A stretch of DNA of 64,000 nt, from contig JAXEWB010000040.1 in the NCBI GenBank assembly GCA_034114085.1, positions 1 through 64,000 of the forward strand, written 5' to 3'. Below are positions 16,596 through 24,305 of the stretch, in pieces. The notes beneath the pieces are model-generated. The model was not told the origin of the DNA. It did no database searches and saw only the letters and a list, made by a program, of their open reading frames with translations. The position numbers and the translations under genes were made by a program. This stretch comes from Spiro-02 sp034114085 (GTDB lineage: Bacteria; Spirochaetota; Spirochaetia; Sphaerochaetales; Sphaerochaetaceae). Each line of letters opens with the position of its first letter. Position 1 is the first letter of the stretch.

Positions 16596-17792
16596 ATGGC
16601 ACAGACGCTTGGACAGATTAGGGCGCTCTATGACGCGCAACTCAAGGAGTCGGTCCTTCCCTTCTGGCTGGAACACGGCATGGATCGAAAATATGGCGGC
16701 ATATTGACCGGACTGGACCGGGACGGCTCAGTCATCGAAACGGACAAGTCGGTCTGGTTCCAGGGTCGGGCGCTGTGGACTTTCTCCACCGCCTACAGAA
16801 CTGTCGAGCCGAAGGCGGAATACCTCGAAGCGGCGACCAGCCTGGCCCATTTTCTTGAAGACCACTGCTTCGACGCTGACGGCAGGATGTTCTTCCGCGT
16901 CACAAGAGACGGCAGGCCGGTTATCAAACGGCTTCGGTATTTCTTCAGTGAAACCTTCGCCATTATCGGGTTTGCGGCCTATGCGGAAGTGACCGGAGAC
17001 AGAACCTACGCAGACAAAGCCTTCGCATTGTTGCGGAAAGTCGAGGAAATCCGTTCCACTCCAGGCATACTGATCCCGAAGTTCAACCAAGAGACCGAAC
17101 CCTCGATTGGATTTGGCGGGCCGATGATCCTGCTCAACGTACTGAGCGAGCTTCGCCGGGTACTGCCGGAAAAAGAGGACTGGATCAACGCCTATATGGA
17201 CCGTTTGCTTCACGAAGTCGAGACTTATTTCGTGCGGGAAGACATGAAGCTTGTCCTGGAGCAATGCGCGCCGGACGGCACGTTCATGACGGAGCATTTT
17301 GAAGGGCGGCTACTCAACCCAGGTCATGCGATTGAAGGCTCCTGGTTCATCATGAACGAAGGGCTCGCCCGTGGTGACCAACATTTGATTGACCTGGGGC
17401 TGAAGATGTTCGATTGGATGTGGGATTGCGGTTGGGACGCTGAATTCGGAGGCATCATCCAGTACCGCGACGCCTTGGGCAAAAGTCCGTCGGAATACCA
17501 TCAGGACATGAAGTTCTGGTGGCCCCAGTGCGAGGCTGCCATAGCCGCGCTACTTGCCTATAGCATCACCGGCAAAACTAGCTATCTCGACAAATTCCAC
17601 CAGGTCCACGACTACATGCAGTCCAGGTTCCCAGATTCAGAGTACGGGGAATGGTACGGTTACTTCCATAGGGACGGCACGTTGGCGACTCCGATCAAGG
17701 GGAACCTGTACAAGGGGCCGTTCCATATTCCCCGCCTCTGCATGAAGGTTGTGGAAATCATTGATTCGATGGATGATGGAACAAAGGACTGA
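16596..17792 (+). CDS. nanE: N-acylglucosamine 2-epimerase (AGE family)
   Basis: A 398-residue (alpha/alpha)6-barrel epimerase of the AGE/renin-binding-protein family, predicted to convert N-acetylmannosamine to N-acetylglucosamine. GRALWTFSTAYR near residue 60, LLNPGHAIEGSWF (a conserved catalytic-site histidine) and KFWWPQCEAAIAALLAY are family signatures. I start at 16596 because GAGGAG ends 7 nt upstream; the in-frame ATG at 16581 overlaps that site. The gene has a predicted GntR operator in its leader, and the lyase and transporter share it, as in AGE-type sialic-acid pathways of Bacteroides. A cellobiose or mannose epimerase activity remains possible for this fold. Confidence 0.8.
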   Translation: MAQTLGQIRALYDAQLKESVLPFWLEHGMDRKYGGILTGLDRDGSVIETDKSVWFQGRALWTFSTAYRTVEPKAEYLEAATSLAHFLEDHCFDADGRMFFRVTRDGRPVIKRLRYFFSETFAIIGFAAYAEVTGDRTYADKAFALLRKVEEIRSTPGILIPKFNQETEPSIGFGGPMILLNVLSELRRVLPEKEDWINAYMDRLLHEVETYFVREDMKLVLEQCAPDGTFMTEHFEGRLLNPGHAIEGSWFIMNEGLARGDQHLIDLGLKMFDWMWDCGWDAEFGGIIQYRDALGKSPSEYHQDMKFWWPQCEAAIAALLAYSITGKTSYLDKFHQVHDYMQSRFPDSEYGEWYGYFHRDGTLATPIKGNLYKGPFHIPRLCMKVVEIIDSMDDGTKD

Positions 17793-17861
17793 ACCAACGC
17801 CGCTTTCGGGTTACGCACGCAGTACACCCGACGGGATAGGTATGTCCAGGCGATAGAAGCG

Positions 17862-18388
17862 ATGATGTCCGGTACTGTACTGATGATTCCATTTTTCCTG
17901 ATACGGTTTGGACTTTTGGCAGTTTTGGACACAACCGCCATACAACGTGCGGCTCATTTCGCCCTGTTCAACCCCAACGAAAAGGTAGTTTACTGGACAT
18001 ACCGGCTTTCCAACGTGGCGATTTTCGTATCCCCGTTTTGCCTGAAAATCAAAACGGCTCCAACCATGCTCTTTTGCGTGGGTCTCATCATATATGCGCT
18101 CGGTACGGAGTTGCTTGCCGTTTCTATCGTCAGCTTCGTGAAAACATCAGAAAACGGAATGAACAGAGCCGGTCTCTACCGGCTGTCCCGCAACCCGATG
18201 TATGTATCGTATTTTATATCCTTCTTGGGTTGCGCCCTGCTCACACAATCGCCATGGTTGTTCTGCTTCGTCATAGTATTCCAGATAAGCGCCCACTGGA
18301 TCATTCTCTCCGAAGAGCGGTGGATACACCACCGCTCTTCGGAGATGCATACCGTGCATACATGGATATGACAAAGCGCTACGTATAG
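17862..18388 (+). pseudogene. Isoprenylcysteine carboxyl methyltransferase-like membrane protein, 2-nt frameshift near the 3' end
   Basis: The frame encodes an integral membrane protein of the ICMT/phospholipid methyltransferase type, with the signature GLYRLSRNPMYVSYF and several hydrophobic segments. After LSEERW the frame runs out of register and ends at 18371 with a nonsense tail. The other frame continues with FGDAYRAYMDMTKRYV, which is exactly the expected family C-terminus, ending at 18388. Removing 2 nt (TC or CT) near 18335 restores one chain. The lesion sits inside a perfect 17-bp inverted repeat. The frame is also open back to the epimerase stop, so the real N-terminus is uncertain; ribosome signals at 17862 are weak. 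Confidence 0.75.
18307..18345. repeat. Perfect 17-bp inverted repeat at the frameshift
   Basis: Arms 18307-18323 and 18329-18345 (CTCCGAAGAGCGGTGG and its exact complement plus one T-A pair) around the loop ATACA. Without the two extra bases that break the reading frame, the repeat would be imperfect. Confidence 0.9.
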
Positions 18389-18400
18389 TATCGTCGGACG

Positions 18401-18457
18401 CAAAAAAACGAGGCCGTCACAACTTTTGGGCAATACCCAAAAAGAGTGACAGGCCTC
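18401..18457 (-). terminator. Terminator downstream of the N-acetylneuraminate lyase gene
   Basis: A long near-perfect hairpin (arms 18410-18430 and 18436-18457, GAGGCC...TTTTGGG with complement) followed on the minus strand by GTTTTTTTG. It lies about 180 nt beyond the lyase stop, after the small inverted-repeat element. Confidence 0.65.
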
Positions 18458-18465
18458 CCTCCAGA

Positions 18466-18557
18466 CTGTCCCAAAAGTATCTTTTTTTGAAAATCATCCT
18501 TTCCTGATAGGCCTTGAAAAGCATGTTTCTCTGTTTTCGATCCGGCTTTTGGGACAG
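18466..18557. mobile_element. Candidate miniature inverted-repeat element or IS scar
   Basis: CTGTCCCAAAAG (18466-18477) and its exact complement CTTTTGGGACAG (18546-18557) bound 92 bp without coding potential. Termini of this kind resemble those of some insertion sequences, by recall. No target duplication is obvious. It could also be just a large hairpin in the lyase 3' region. Confidence 0.35.
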
Positions 18558-18638
18558 GCTCTCCCGTTTTTGACAAGTATTAGGACTGATTTTGGGTGAA
18601 AGAGACAGGTCTAGTCAGAATTTACAACCTCATTCCAA

Positions 18639-19550
18639 CTAACAGTATCTGTTGATCGCGTCATCAATCATCTTCCGGGCGCATTCTACGACGGCTTCGT
18701 CCTGCGGAAACAGGTTGGGGAGCGGGGTTCTGACGCCGCCAAGCTCCAGCCCTTCTCGTCTTTTAAGGATTTCCTTCATTACCGCATAGAGATTTCCCTT
18801 CGCTTCACACATCTTGTAGATAATCGCATCCACGGCATATTGTAATTCACAAGCTCGTTTTATATCGCCCCGCTCGACAAGTCGATCCATCGTGAGAAAC
18901 AACTCCGGCATTACGGCGTAGGTCCCTCCGATACCGCCGTCGGCGCCGATGGCACGGCCAGCGACGAACTGCTCATCAGGGCCGTTGAACACGGTGAAGG
19001 CTTCACCTCCCTCCGCCTTGAACATCTGGATGTCCTGAGTCGGCATGGAGCTGTTCTTTACCGCTACGACCCGGGGGTTGTCCAACATCATCCGGAACAG
19101 ATTCATGGAAAGGGCTACTCCAGCAAGCTGGGGAATATTGTAGATGATGAAATCGGTATCGGGCGCCGCATTGGAAATATCGTTCCAGTACTGCGCTATG
19201 GCGAAATCCGGTAGATGGAAATAAATCGGCGGGATTGACGCAATCGCATCCACACCGACGGACTGGGCGTGACGTGCAAGTTCCATGCTGTCAGCGGTGT
19301 TGTTACAGGCGACATGAGCGATAACCACAACTTTCCCCTTCGCTACCGACATGACGTTTTCAAGCACGAGCTTCCGTTCCGCGACACTCTGATATATGCA
19401 TTCACCGGAGGAGCCGCAGACATACAAGCCCTGTACCCCTTTGTCAATCAGATATCGGGTCAAATTCCGTACTCCATCCGGACTAATATCACCTTTTGAA
19501 TTATAACAGGCATAGAAAGCTGGGATTACACCATGATATTTCCCACTCAT
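18639..19550 (-). CDS. nanA: N-acetylneuraminate lyase (DapA superfamily), predicted
   Basis: A 303-residue TIM-barrel class I aldolase. The carboxylate-binding GSSGE is at residues 46-50, the catalytic Tyr137 in IIYNIPQLAG and the Schiff-base Lys165 in VVAVKNSS. The reaction would be cleavage of N-acetylneuraminate to N-acetylmannosamine and pyruvate. I start at 19550 because AAGGAGG ends 8 nt upstream; the longer frame runs into the promoter. The promoter carries the same operator as the amino-sugar ABC operon. A dihydrodipicolinate synthase or another 2-oxo-acid lyase is possible by fold alone; the regulon argues for NanA. Confidence 0.75.
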   Translation of the reverse strand: MSGKYHGVIPAFYACYNSKGDISPDGVRNLTRYLIDKGVQGLYVCGSSGECIYQSVAERKLVLENVMSVAKGKVVVIAHVACNNTADSMELARHAQSVGVDAIASIPPIYFHLPDFAIAQYWNDISNAAPDTDFIIYNIPQLAGVALSMNLFRMMLDNPRVVAVKNSSMPTQDIQMFKAEGGEAFTVFNGPDEQFVAGRAIGADGGIGGTYAVMPELFLTMDRLVERGDIKRACELQYAVDAIIYKMCEAKGNLYAVMKEILKRREGLELGGVRTPLPNLFPQDEAVVECARKMIDDAINRYC

Positions 19551-19674
19551 ACAAGTCCTCCTTCTTGGATAAAAGCGCCCTGACATGTCATCGTTCCAGG
19601 ACTGTATCGAGTCATTGTCCCCACCGCCCGGTTTTGTCATTGCTTCTTTTTTCCTTTTCATATTTATCTTATCA

Positions 19675-19713
19675 TCATACTTGTATACTAGTTTAGGTTT
19701 TTTTATTTGTCAA
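19675..19713 (-). promoter_or_regulatory. Promoter and GntR operator of the lyase gene
   Basis: Minus strand TTGACA (19713-19708), 17 nt, TAGTAT (19690-19685). The operator ACTTGTATACTAGTTT (19679-19694, plus strand) covers the -10, as in the ABC operon; the adjoining AGGTTT is shared as well. Confidence 0.75.
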
Positions 19714-19890
19714 ATAAATTGAAATGTTTTTTAGGCAAACGGATATTTCCACATAAGTAACGATAAAACATGCAGAATAATATCATTTAAATCATAGCAA
19801 CCGGTACTGAACTATATTAATAATCCTGTATACCGCTTTCCATATATATTCTACATGGAGGATGACGGAAAACGAAATAAATCGCATGCC

Positions 19891-19919
19891 TTGACATGAA
19901 TGGGCCAATCGGATATATC
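19891..19919 (+). promoter_or_regulatory. Promoter of the MATE gene
   Basis: A perfect TTGACA (19891-19896), a 17-nt spacer and TATATC (19914-19919). Transcription would start near 19925, about 113 nt before the start codon. Confidence 0.7.
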
Positions 19920-19924
19920 ACTAA

Positions 19925-20017
19925 CCGTTCACTCGGAGGGTGAGCCATTCTTCAGGAAATGGCAAGCTGGATAAGGTGGCAGGCTGAGACGCCTGCAATC
20001 TTGTCCAGCTTTTTTTT
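19925..20017 (+). promoter_or_regulatory. Structured leader with terminator: candidate riboswitch or attenuator for the MATE exporter
   Basis: Between promoter and gene lie three hairpins. The first is TCAC-loop-GTGA around 19929-19943. The second is GCCATT-loop-AATGGC around 19943-19963. The third is a strong terminator (19964-20011) in which AAGCTGGATAAG pairs with CTTGTCCAGCTT around an inner GCAGGC/GCCTGC stem, followed by eight T. An intrinsic terminator between promoter and ribosome site implies conditional read-through. Guanidine-IV (mepA-motif) riboswitches do this before MATE genes in Clostridia; I cannot confirm that consensus here. Confidence 0.55.
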
Positions 20018-20037
20018 ATAATCAGGAGGGTCATACG

Positions 20038-21366
20038 ATGAATTTGTCGCAGACAGACATCAAGACTACGTATTTCAGATATTTGGGCGCAGCGTTCGGG
20101 AGCGCATTAATCGGCGCTATCTACAGCATCGTGGACATGGCCATGGTCGGTCAGTATCAAGGCCCAAATGGAACGGCGGCCTTGGCGGTGGTGGCCCCAG
20201 TATGGAATATCGTCTACAGTTTGGGCTTGTTGACTGGTATAGGTGGTTCGGTATTGTTCAGTACGGCCAGTGGTCAGGGGGACATACGGAAGAAAAACGA
20301 ATATTTTACGACTGCGTTGCTTGGGACCTTGTTCTTGGCTATGGCAAGTTGGTTTGCGGTCATTTTCCTAGATACGCGGATGCTCCGTCTTTTTGGTGCG
20401 GAAGCAACCCTGCTACCCTACGCCAAACAATATCTACGCCCCATCAAGTTCGCTGTGCCGCTGTTCTTGTTCAACCAGATGCTCTCGGCGTTCCTGCGTA
20501 ATGATGACAACCCTTCTCTGGCGACAGCCGCGGTACTGGCGGGCGGCATATTCAACATATTCGGGGACTACCTGTTCGTCTTTACCTTCAGGCTGGGTAT
20601 ATTCGGCGCAGGCCTTGCCACTGCAATCGGGGCGGCCATAACCTTTCTCGTCATGCTCATCCATTTTTTCTCCAAAAAGAATACCCTGCGAGTCGTCTGG
20701 CCGGTCGGTTTCCTCGACAAGACGAAACGTATTCTGGTGACTGGTTTCTCCACGTTCTTCATCGATGTGGCGATGGGCATCTTGACGGTATTGTTCAACC
20801 GGCAGATCATCGGATATCTGGGAATCGATGCTTTGGCGGTCTATGGCGTAATCGTCAACATCAGCACAATCGTCCAATGCTGCGCATACAGTGTAGGCCA
20901 AGCGGCACAGCCAATTCTTTCCGTCAATTTTGGAGCTAAACAATGGGATAGAATCAAAGAAACCCTGAAGTACTCGTTGTATTCCTCTTTCTTTTTCGGC
21001 ACTGCATGGCTGTTTCTGGTAGTCGCATTCCCCAACGGGTTCATCAGCGTCTTCATGACTCCGACCGACGGCATCTACCGGATTGCACCGTTTATCATGC
21101 GCTGTTACGGGATTTCATTCCTGTTGCTGCCGTTCAATGTATTCTCGACATACTATTTCCAGGCGATCATGAAACCTGGCGCGGCGTTCTTCGTCTCCGT
21201 TTCTCGAGGACTGGTATTGAGTGGTTCGCTGATTTATCTCCTGCCGGTATGCTTTGGTCCTAACGCAATCTGGTTCACCATGCCGATTACGGAACTCATA
21301 GTGGCAACGGCGGTAACATACCTCATGAGGAAATCACTACAAGGGTTTTCTGGGGCGCATGCATGA
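20038..21366 (+). CDS. MATE-family multidrug/organic cation exporter
   Basis: A 442-residue polytopic protein with 12 predicted membrane helices, in two related halves. The N-terminus (FGSALIGAIYSIVDMAMVGQ) and second-half segments (FSTFFIDVAMGILTVLFNRQ, VGQAAQPILSVNFGAKQWDR) are MATE signatures. The family exports cationic drugs or metabolites in exchange for Na+ or H+. AGGAGG lies before the ATG. A terminator-bearing leader precedes it, so expression probably responds to a ligand. Downstream come a tandem repeat and a shared terminator; there is no operon partner. Confidence 0.92.
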   Translation: MNLSQTDIKTTYFRYLGAAFGSALIGAIYSIVDMAMVGQYQGPNGTAALAVVAPVWNIVYSLGLLTGIGGSVLFSTASGQGDIRKKNEYFTTALLGTLFLAMASWFAVIFLDTRMLRLFGAEATLLPYAKQYLRPIKFAVPLFLFNQMLSAFLRNDDNPSLATAAVLAGGIFNIFGDYLFVFTFRLGIFGAGLATAIGAAITFLVMLIHFFSKKNTLRVVWPVGFLDKTKRILVTGFSTFFIDVAMGILTVLFNRQIIGYLGIDALAVYGVIVNISTIVQCCAYSVGQAAQPILSVNFGAKQWDRIKETLKYSLYSSFFFGTAWLFLVVAFPNGFISVFMTPTDGIYRIAPFIMRCYGISFLLLPFNVFSTYYFQAIMKPGAAFFVSVSRGLVLSGSLIYLLPVCFGPNAIWFTMPITELIVATAVTYLMRKSLQGFSGAHA

Positions 21367-21464
21367 AAGATGATGGACGATAGGCAAGCCCTGATGCAAT
21401 CGCGGTTGACAATCAGGATATTTCCTCCGCACAAAAAGCAAGGCGGAAGGGAGGGGCAAATACG

Positions 21465-21570
21465 GCTACCTGTCGTCTACGTCCTTTATGACGGGATTAC
21501 GTCCTGTATGTCGGGATTACGTCCTGTATGTCGGGATTGCGTCCTTTATGACGGGATTGCGTCCTGCTTG
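21465..21570. repeat. 20-bp tandem repeat, with a related single copy at 3908-3928
   Basis: Four units of GTCCT(T/G)TATG(A/T)CGGGATT(A/G)C follow one another from 21481, with a decayed fifth. The 21 nt leading into the array (21465-21485) recur exactly at 3908-3928. No spacers of CRISPR type are present. Confidence 0.85.
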
Positions 21571-21654
21571 TTGAAGTTATCGACCACTTGCATGCCATTC
21601 AGTATCAGCGTTTCCCGCGCATCGCTCCGGTAGATAGCGTTTTCCATATGGAAA

Positions 21655-21701
21655 GGGGGCATTGTTCACAAGCGAAAAAAGTCGCTTGTGGAACAGCCCC
21701 C
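21655..21701. terminator. Hairpin terminator between the convergent MATE and hydrolase genes
   Basis: A long imperfect stem (GGGGGC...CAAGCGA with TCGCTTG...GCCCCC, loop AAAAAAG). T-runs are short on both sides (CTTGT on plus, CTTTCC on minus), so efficiency is uncertain. Confidence 0.5.
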
Positions 21702-21739
21702 TTGTATTCATCATCCCAATAAAGACAGAAAACGTCAGG

Positions 21740-22660
21740 TTATAATGTGTACAGGAACCAAGCGACCGTCGTTCCTACGACCTGCGACAAGGCTTTCAGC
21801 TCGGGATCGGAGAACACATTGAACGTGTGGTCCGCCCCGGGAATCAGAATCTGACGGGACGCCGGATTAGCGCAGATTTCCGCGATATGGGCACCACTAG
21901 AGGGATCCACGACATCGTCATTCTCCCCATTGAGCGCAAGCACTGGAGCTTTGATCTGCTTGACATATGCATCCATGTCTTTGGTGAACACATCATCGAA
22001 CCACCGCAAGCCAAGTTTCAGCGGAGCCCGCCACCCAAGTTCCAGCATGGCGAAACCATTGGCCTTCGCCTCTTCGTACTGCTGCGGAGCGACCAATATG
22101 GTCAAATCCAACGCGCCGGCCCAAAGAACCACGCTCTTGAATCCCGAGTCTGCCGCAGCCGCGGAAATGGCGTTCGTGCCCCCCTGGCTCCACCCCATGA
22201 TACCGATACGGTCGCCATCAATGGAAGAAAGCCCCCGCAGGAACTCCTTGGCTGCGACGGCGTCCTCGACGGCGGTCTCATAATTGTAGAATTCATACCC
22301 GACTTCACTATCACCGGCGCCAATCATATCGATGCGCAATGTAGCGATTCCGCTCGCAGCCATGGCGGGGGCGGCATAGGCATAGCCGTTGCCCGCCTCG
22401 TCACGGGAACTGCCGGTGCCGTGCAGCATCACCACCGCGGGTACGGGCGAAGTCGCATTGGAGGGGAGACACAGAGTGCCCACCGTAGTACGTCCGTTCG
22501 CTGTAAAACTGACTACCGTTTCGGAATATACGTCCTGACGCACGGAAAGATCGACTGATACAACCGACATGTCCGGTACCGAATCGACTACTTTTGTGGA
22601 AGCGCAACCAGCCAACAAGACGGTTACGATAACAATGCAACCGAATCCAAGTTTTTTCAT
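21740..22660 (-). CDS. Alpha/beta hydrolase lipoprotein (dienelactone hydrolase-like)
   Basis: A 306-residue lipoprotein. The start at 22660 gives the signal MKKLGFGCIVIVTVLLAGCAS with lipobox LAGC and has GAAGGTGAG upstream. The hydrolase fold shows VVMLHGTGSSRDE (oxyanion region), nucleophile elbow GWSQGG, aspartate in LNGENDDVVD and histidine in PGADHTFNVF; the triad is complete. Enzymes of this class are esterases or acyl-peptide hydrolases at the cell surface; the substrate is unknown. It stands alone and is related only in fold to the hydrolase lipoprotein at 4143. Confidence 0.85.
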   Translation of the reverse strand: MKKLGFGCIVIVTVLLAGCASTKVVDSVPDMSVVSVDLSVRQDVYSETVVSFTANGRTTVGTLCLPSNATSPVPAVVMLHGTGSSRDEAGNGYAYAAPAMAASGIATLRIDMIGAGDSEVGYEFYNYETAVEDAVAAKEFLRGLSSIDGDRIGIMGWSQGGTNAISAAAADSGFKSVVLWAGALDLTILVAPQQYEEAKANGFAMLELGWRAPLKLGLRWFDDVFTKDMDAYVKQIKAPVLALNGENDDVVDPSSGAHIAEICANPASRQILIPGADHTFNVFSDPELKALSQVVGTTVAWFLYTL

Positions 22661-23040
22661 ACTCACCTTCCTTCGTGTCAATGATATTTCATTATAGGAA
22701 CGCAGACTTTCCACAGTCAATCAAGAATTTATCCGGACCTTCTCGGAATATCACAACGCCACATGCCTTGGGGAGTGAGTAAGGCTACCAGTTTTCAAGC
22801 CCAGCCAGACAAGCAAGTACCCCCCGGAACCAGCCAGGCGTCAAAATCAACCATCACATTCCGGAGAGAAAGGGAGGGCAACCAAGGCAAGCGGGAACGG
22901 GGGCTTCAAGAAAAAGCGCAAGGTCGAATAACTATCGAGCCTTTTTAAAAAAGTATAAAATATTCGTTGAAAACCATTTTTAATCAACTTATGCTTTGTT
23001 TCACCGATATCCTGCATAGCGGATTCAAGGAGAAACATAC
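22661..23040. other. Gene-free stretch between divergent hydrolase genes
   Basis: About 380 nt without coding character. The AT-rich part 22940-22990 before the ribosome site at about 23029 is the likely promoter region of the serine hydrolase. Nothing else is recognisable. Confidence 0.4.
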
Positions 23041-24018
23041 GTGAATCAAGAAAAGCTGAACGGACTTGAACAGGTAATAGTCAGGGACTATGGCAACATC
23101 GCAGGCGTCATCATACAGAAAGACGGCATGAAAATATATGAGAACCATTTTCATGAACACACCGCCGATGATGCCATCCACATTTTCTCAGTGACAAAAA
23201 GCATTTTTTCGGCGTTGGTCGGTATCGCCATCGACAAGGGATATATCGACAGTGTGAACCAGAAAGTGCTCGACTTTTTCCCCGGCTATATCGTTCGGGC
23301 CGATGAAACAACAAAACAGAACGTAACAATCAAGCACCTGCTTACCATGACGGCTCCGTACACCTTTGCATCCGAGCCATACGAAGCGTTCTTCGCAAGC
23401 GACAACTGGGTGAAAACCGCCCTTGATTTCTTGGGCGGCACAAACCCTATAGGCGAATTCATGTATTCCCCCATCATTGGGGCGCATATCCTGTCGGGGA
23501 TTCTTATACAAGCGACGGGACGCTCCGTACTCGATTTTGCCTCGGAGCATCTCTTCTCGCCGCTGGGAATCAAGGATGTGCGTACCGTGGTATTGCACGA
23601 CAAGGAAGAGCAACTTGCTTTTTACATGAAGGACAGGCATTCCCGTGGCTGGGTCGTCGATCCGCAAGGGATACATACTGCAAGCTGGGGTCTTGCCTTG
23701 ACACCCGATGACATGGTGAAGATAGGCCAATTGTACCTGAACAGCGGAATATGGGATGGCAAACAGCTTATACCGGCACACTGGATAGATGAAAGTACAA
23801 CAGTACACAGCCGATGGAACCAGTTGTCGTATGGCTACCTGTGGTGGATTATCGACGCTACAGCGCATAGCTATGCGGCCATAGGCGATGGTGGGAACGT
23901 TATATACGTCAATCCCCGGAAACAACTTGTAGTTTCCATCGCATCCCTGTTTGTACCTGACATCAAGGACCGGATAGAGTTCATTCTGAGAGACATCGAA
24001 CCAATATTCGGAGAATAA
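23041..24018 (+). CDS. Serine hydrolase of the class C beta-lactamase/penicillin-binding family
   Basis: A 325-residue protein starting with GTG (23041), supported by AAGGAG upstream. The catalytic S-x-x-K is SVTK at residues 50-53, in HIFSVTKSIFSALVGIAID. A tyrosine in FMYSPIIGAHILSGI is at the place of the Y-x-N motif, and GDGGNVIYV near residue 287 replaces the usual K-T-G/H-x-G. There is no signal peptide, so it may be cytoplasmic. Members include esterases, peptidases and beta-lactamases; resistance should not be inferred from the family alone. Confidence 0.88.
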   Translation: MNQEKLNGLEQVIVRDYGNIAGVIIQKDGMKIYENHFHEHTADDAIHIFSVTKSIFSALVGIAIDKGYIDSVNQKVLDFFPGYIVRADETTKQNVTIKHLLTMTAPYTFASEPYEAFFASDNWVKTALDFLGGTNPIGEFMYSPIIGAHILSGILIQATGRSVLDFASEHLFSPLGIKDVRTVVLHDKEEQLAFYMKDRHSRGWVVDPQGIHTASWGLALTPDDMVKIGQLYLNSGIWDGKQLIPAHWIDESTTVHSRWNQLSYGYLWWIIDATAHSYAAIGDGGNVIYVNPRKQLVVSIASLFVPDIKDRIEFILRDIEPIFGE

Positions 24019-24168
24019 ACGCACCAATCTGTTTGTTTAGAATGATGACGGGCGGACACCACGCCTGTCGCATGTCGTCCCCCCTGAAGGATTGTCCGAA
24101 CAACGGCACACGATAGTCCCGCCCAACCTTATTTTGTCCACAAACAGATACGGAACCTGATGAAAATA

Positions 24169-24198
24169 GGAACGGCATAGCCGAAGCCATGCCGTTCC
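24169..24198 (-). terminator. Hairpin downstream of pyruvate:ferredoxin oxidoreductase
   Basis: A perfect 10-bp stem (GGAACGGCAT/ATGCCGTTCC) followed on the minus strand by TATTTTC, about 110 nt after the stop. A second hairpin lies at 24223-24250 without a T-run. The rest of 24019-24305 shows no gene. Confidence 0.5.
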
Positions 24199-24305
24199 CG
24201 AATCAAACGCAATACTGTTTCCAGGCTCATCCGGAGCTCCGGACGAGCCTGTCCGCATCATCCCAAAGAACGCGGCGTCCCGCGCCCTATCGGGAACCTG
24301 CGATG

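Noticed and set aside
21481..21570. CRISPR array
   Set aside because: The 20-bp units follow each other without unique spacers, so it is a tandem repeat.
23041..24018. Antibiotic-resistance beta-lactamase
   Set aside because: SxxK is present but there is no signal peptide and no KTG; most such proteins are esterases or peptidases.
24169..24305. Small gene between the serine hydrolase and nifJ
   Set aside because: Dominated by hairpins; no frame with a ribosome site.
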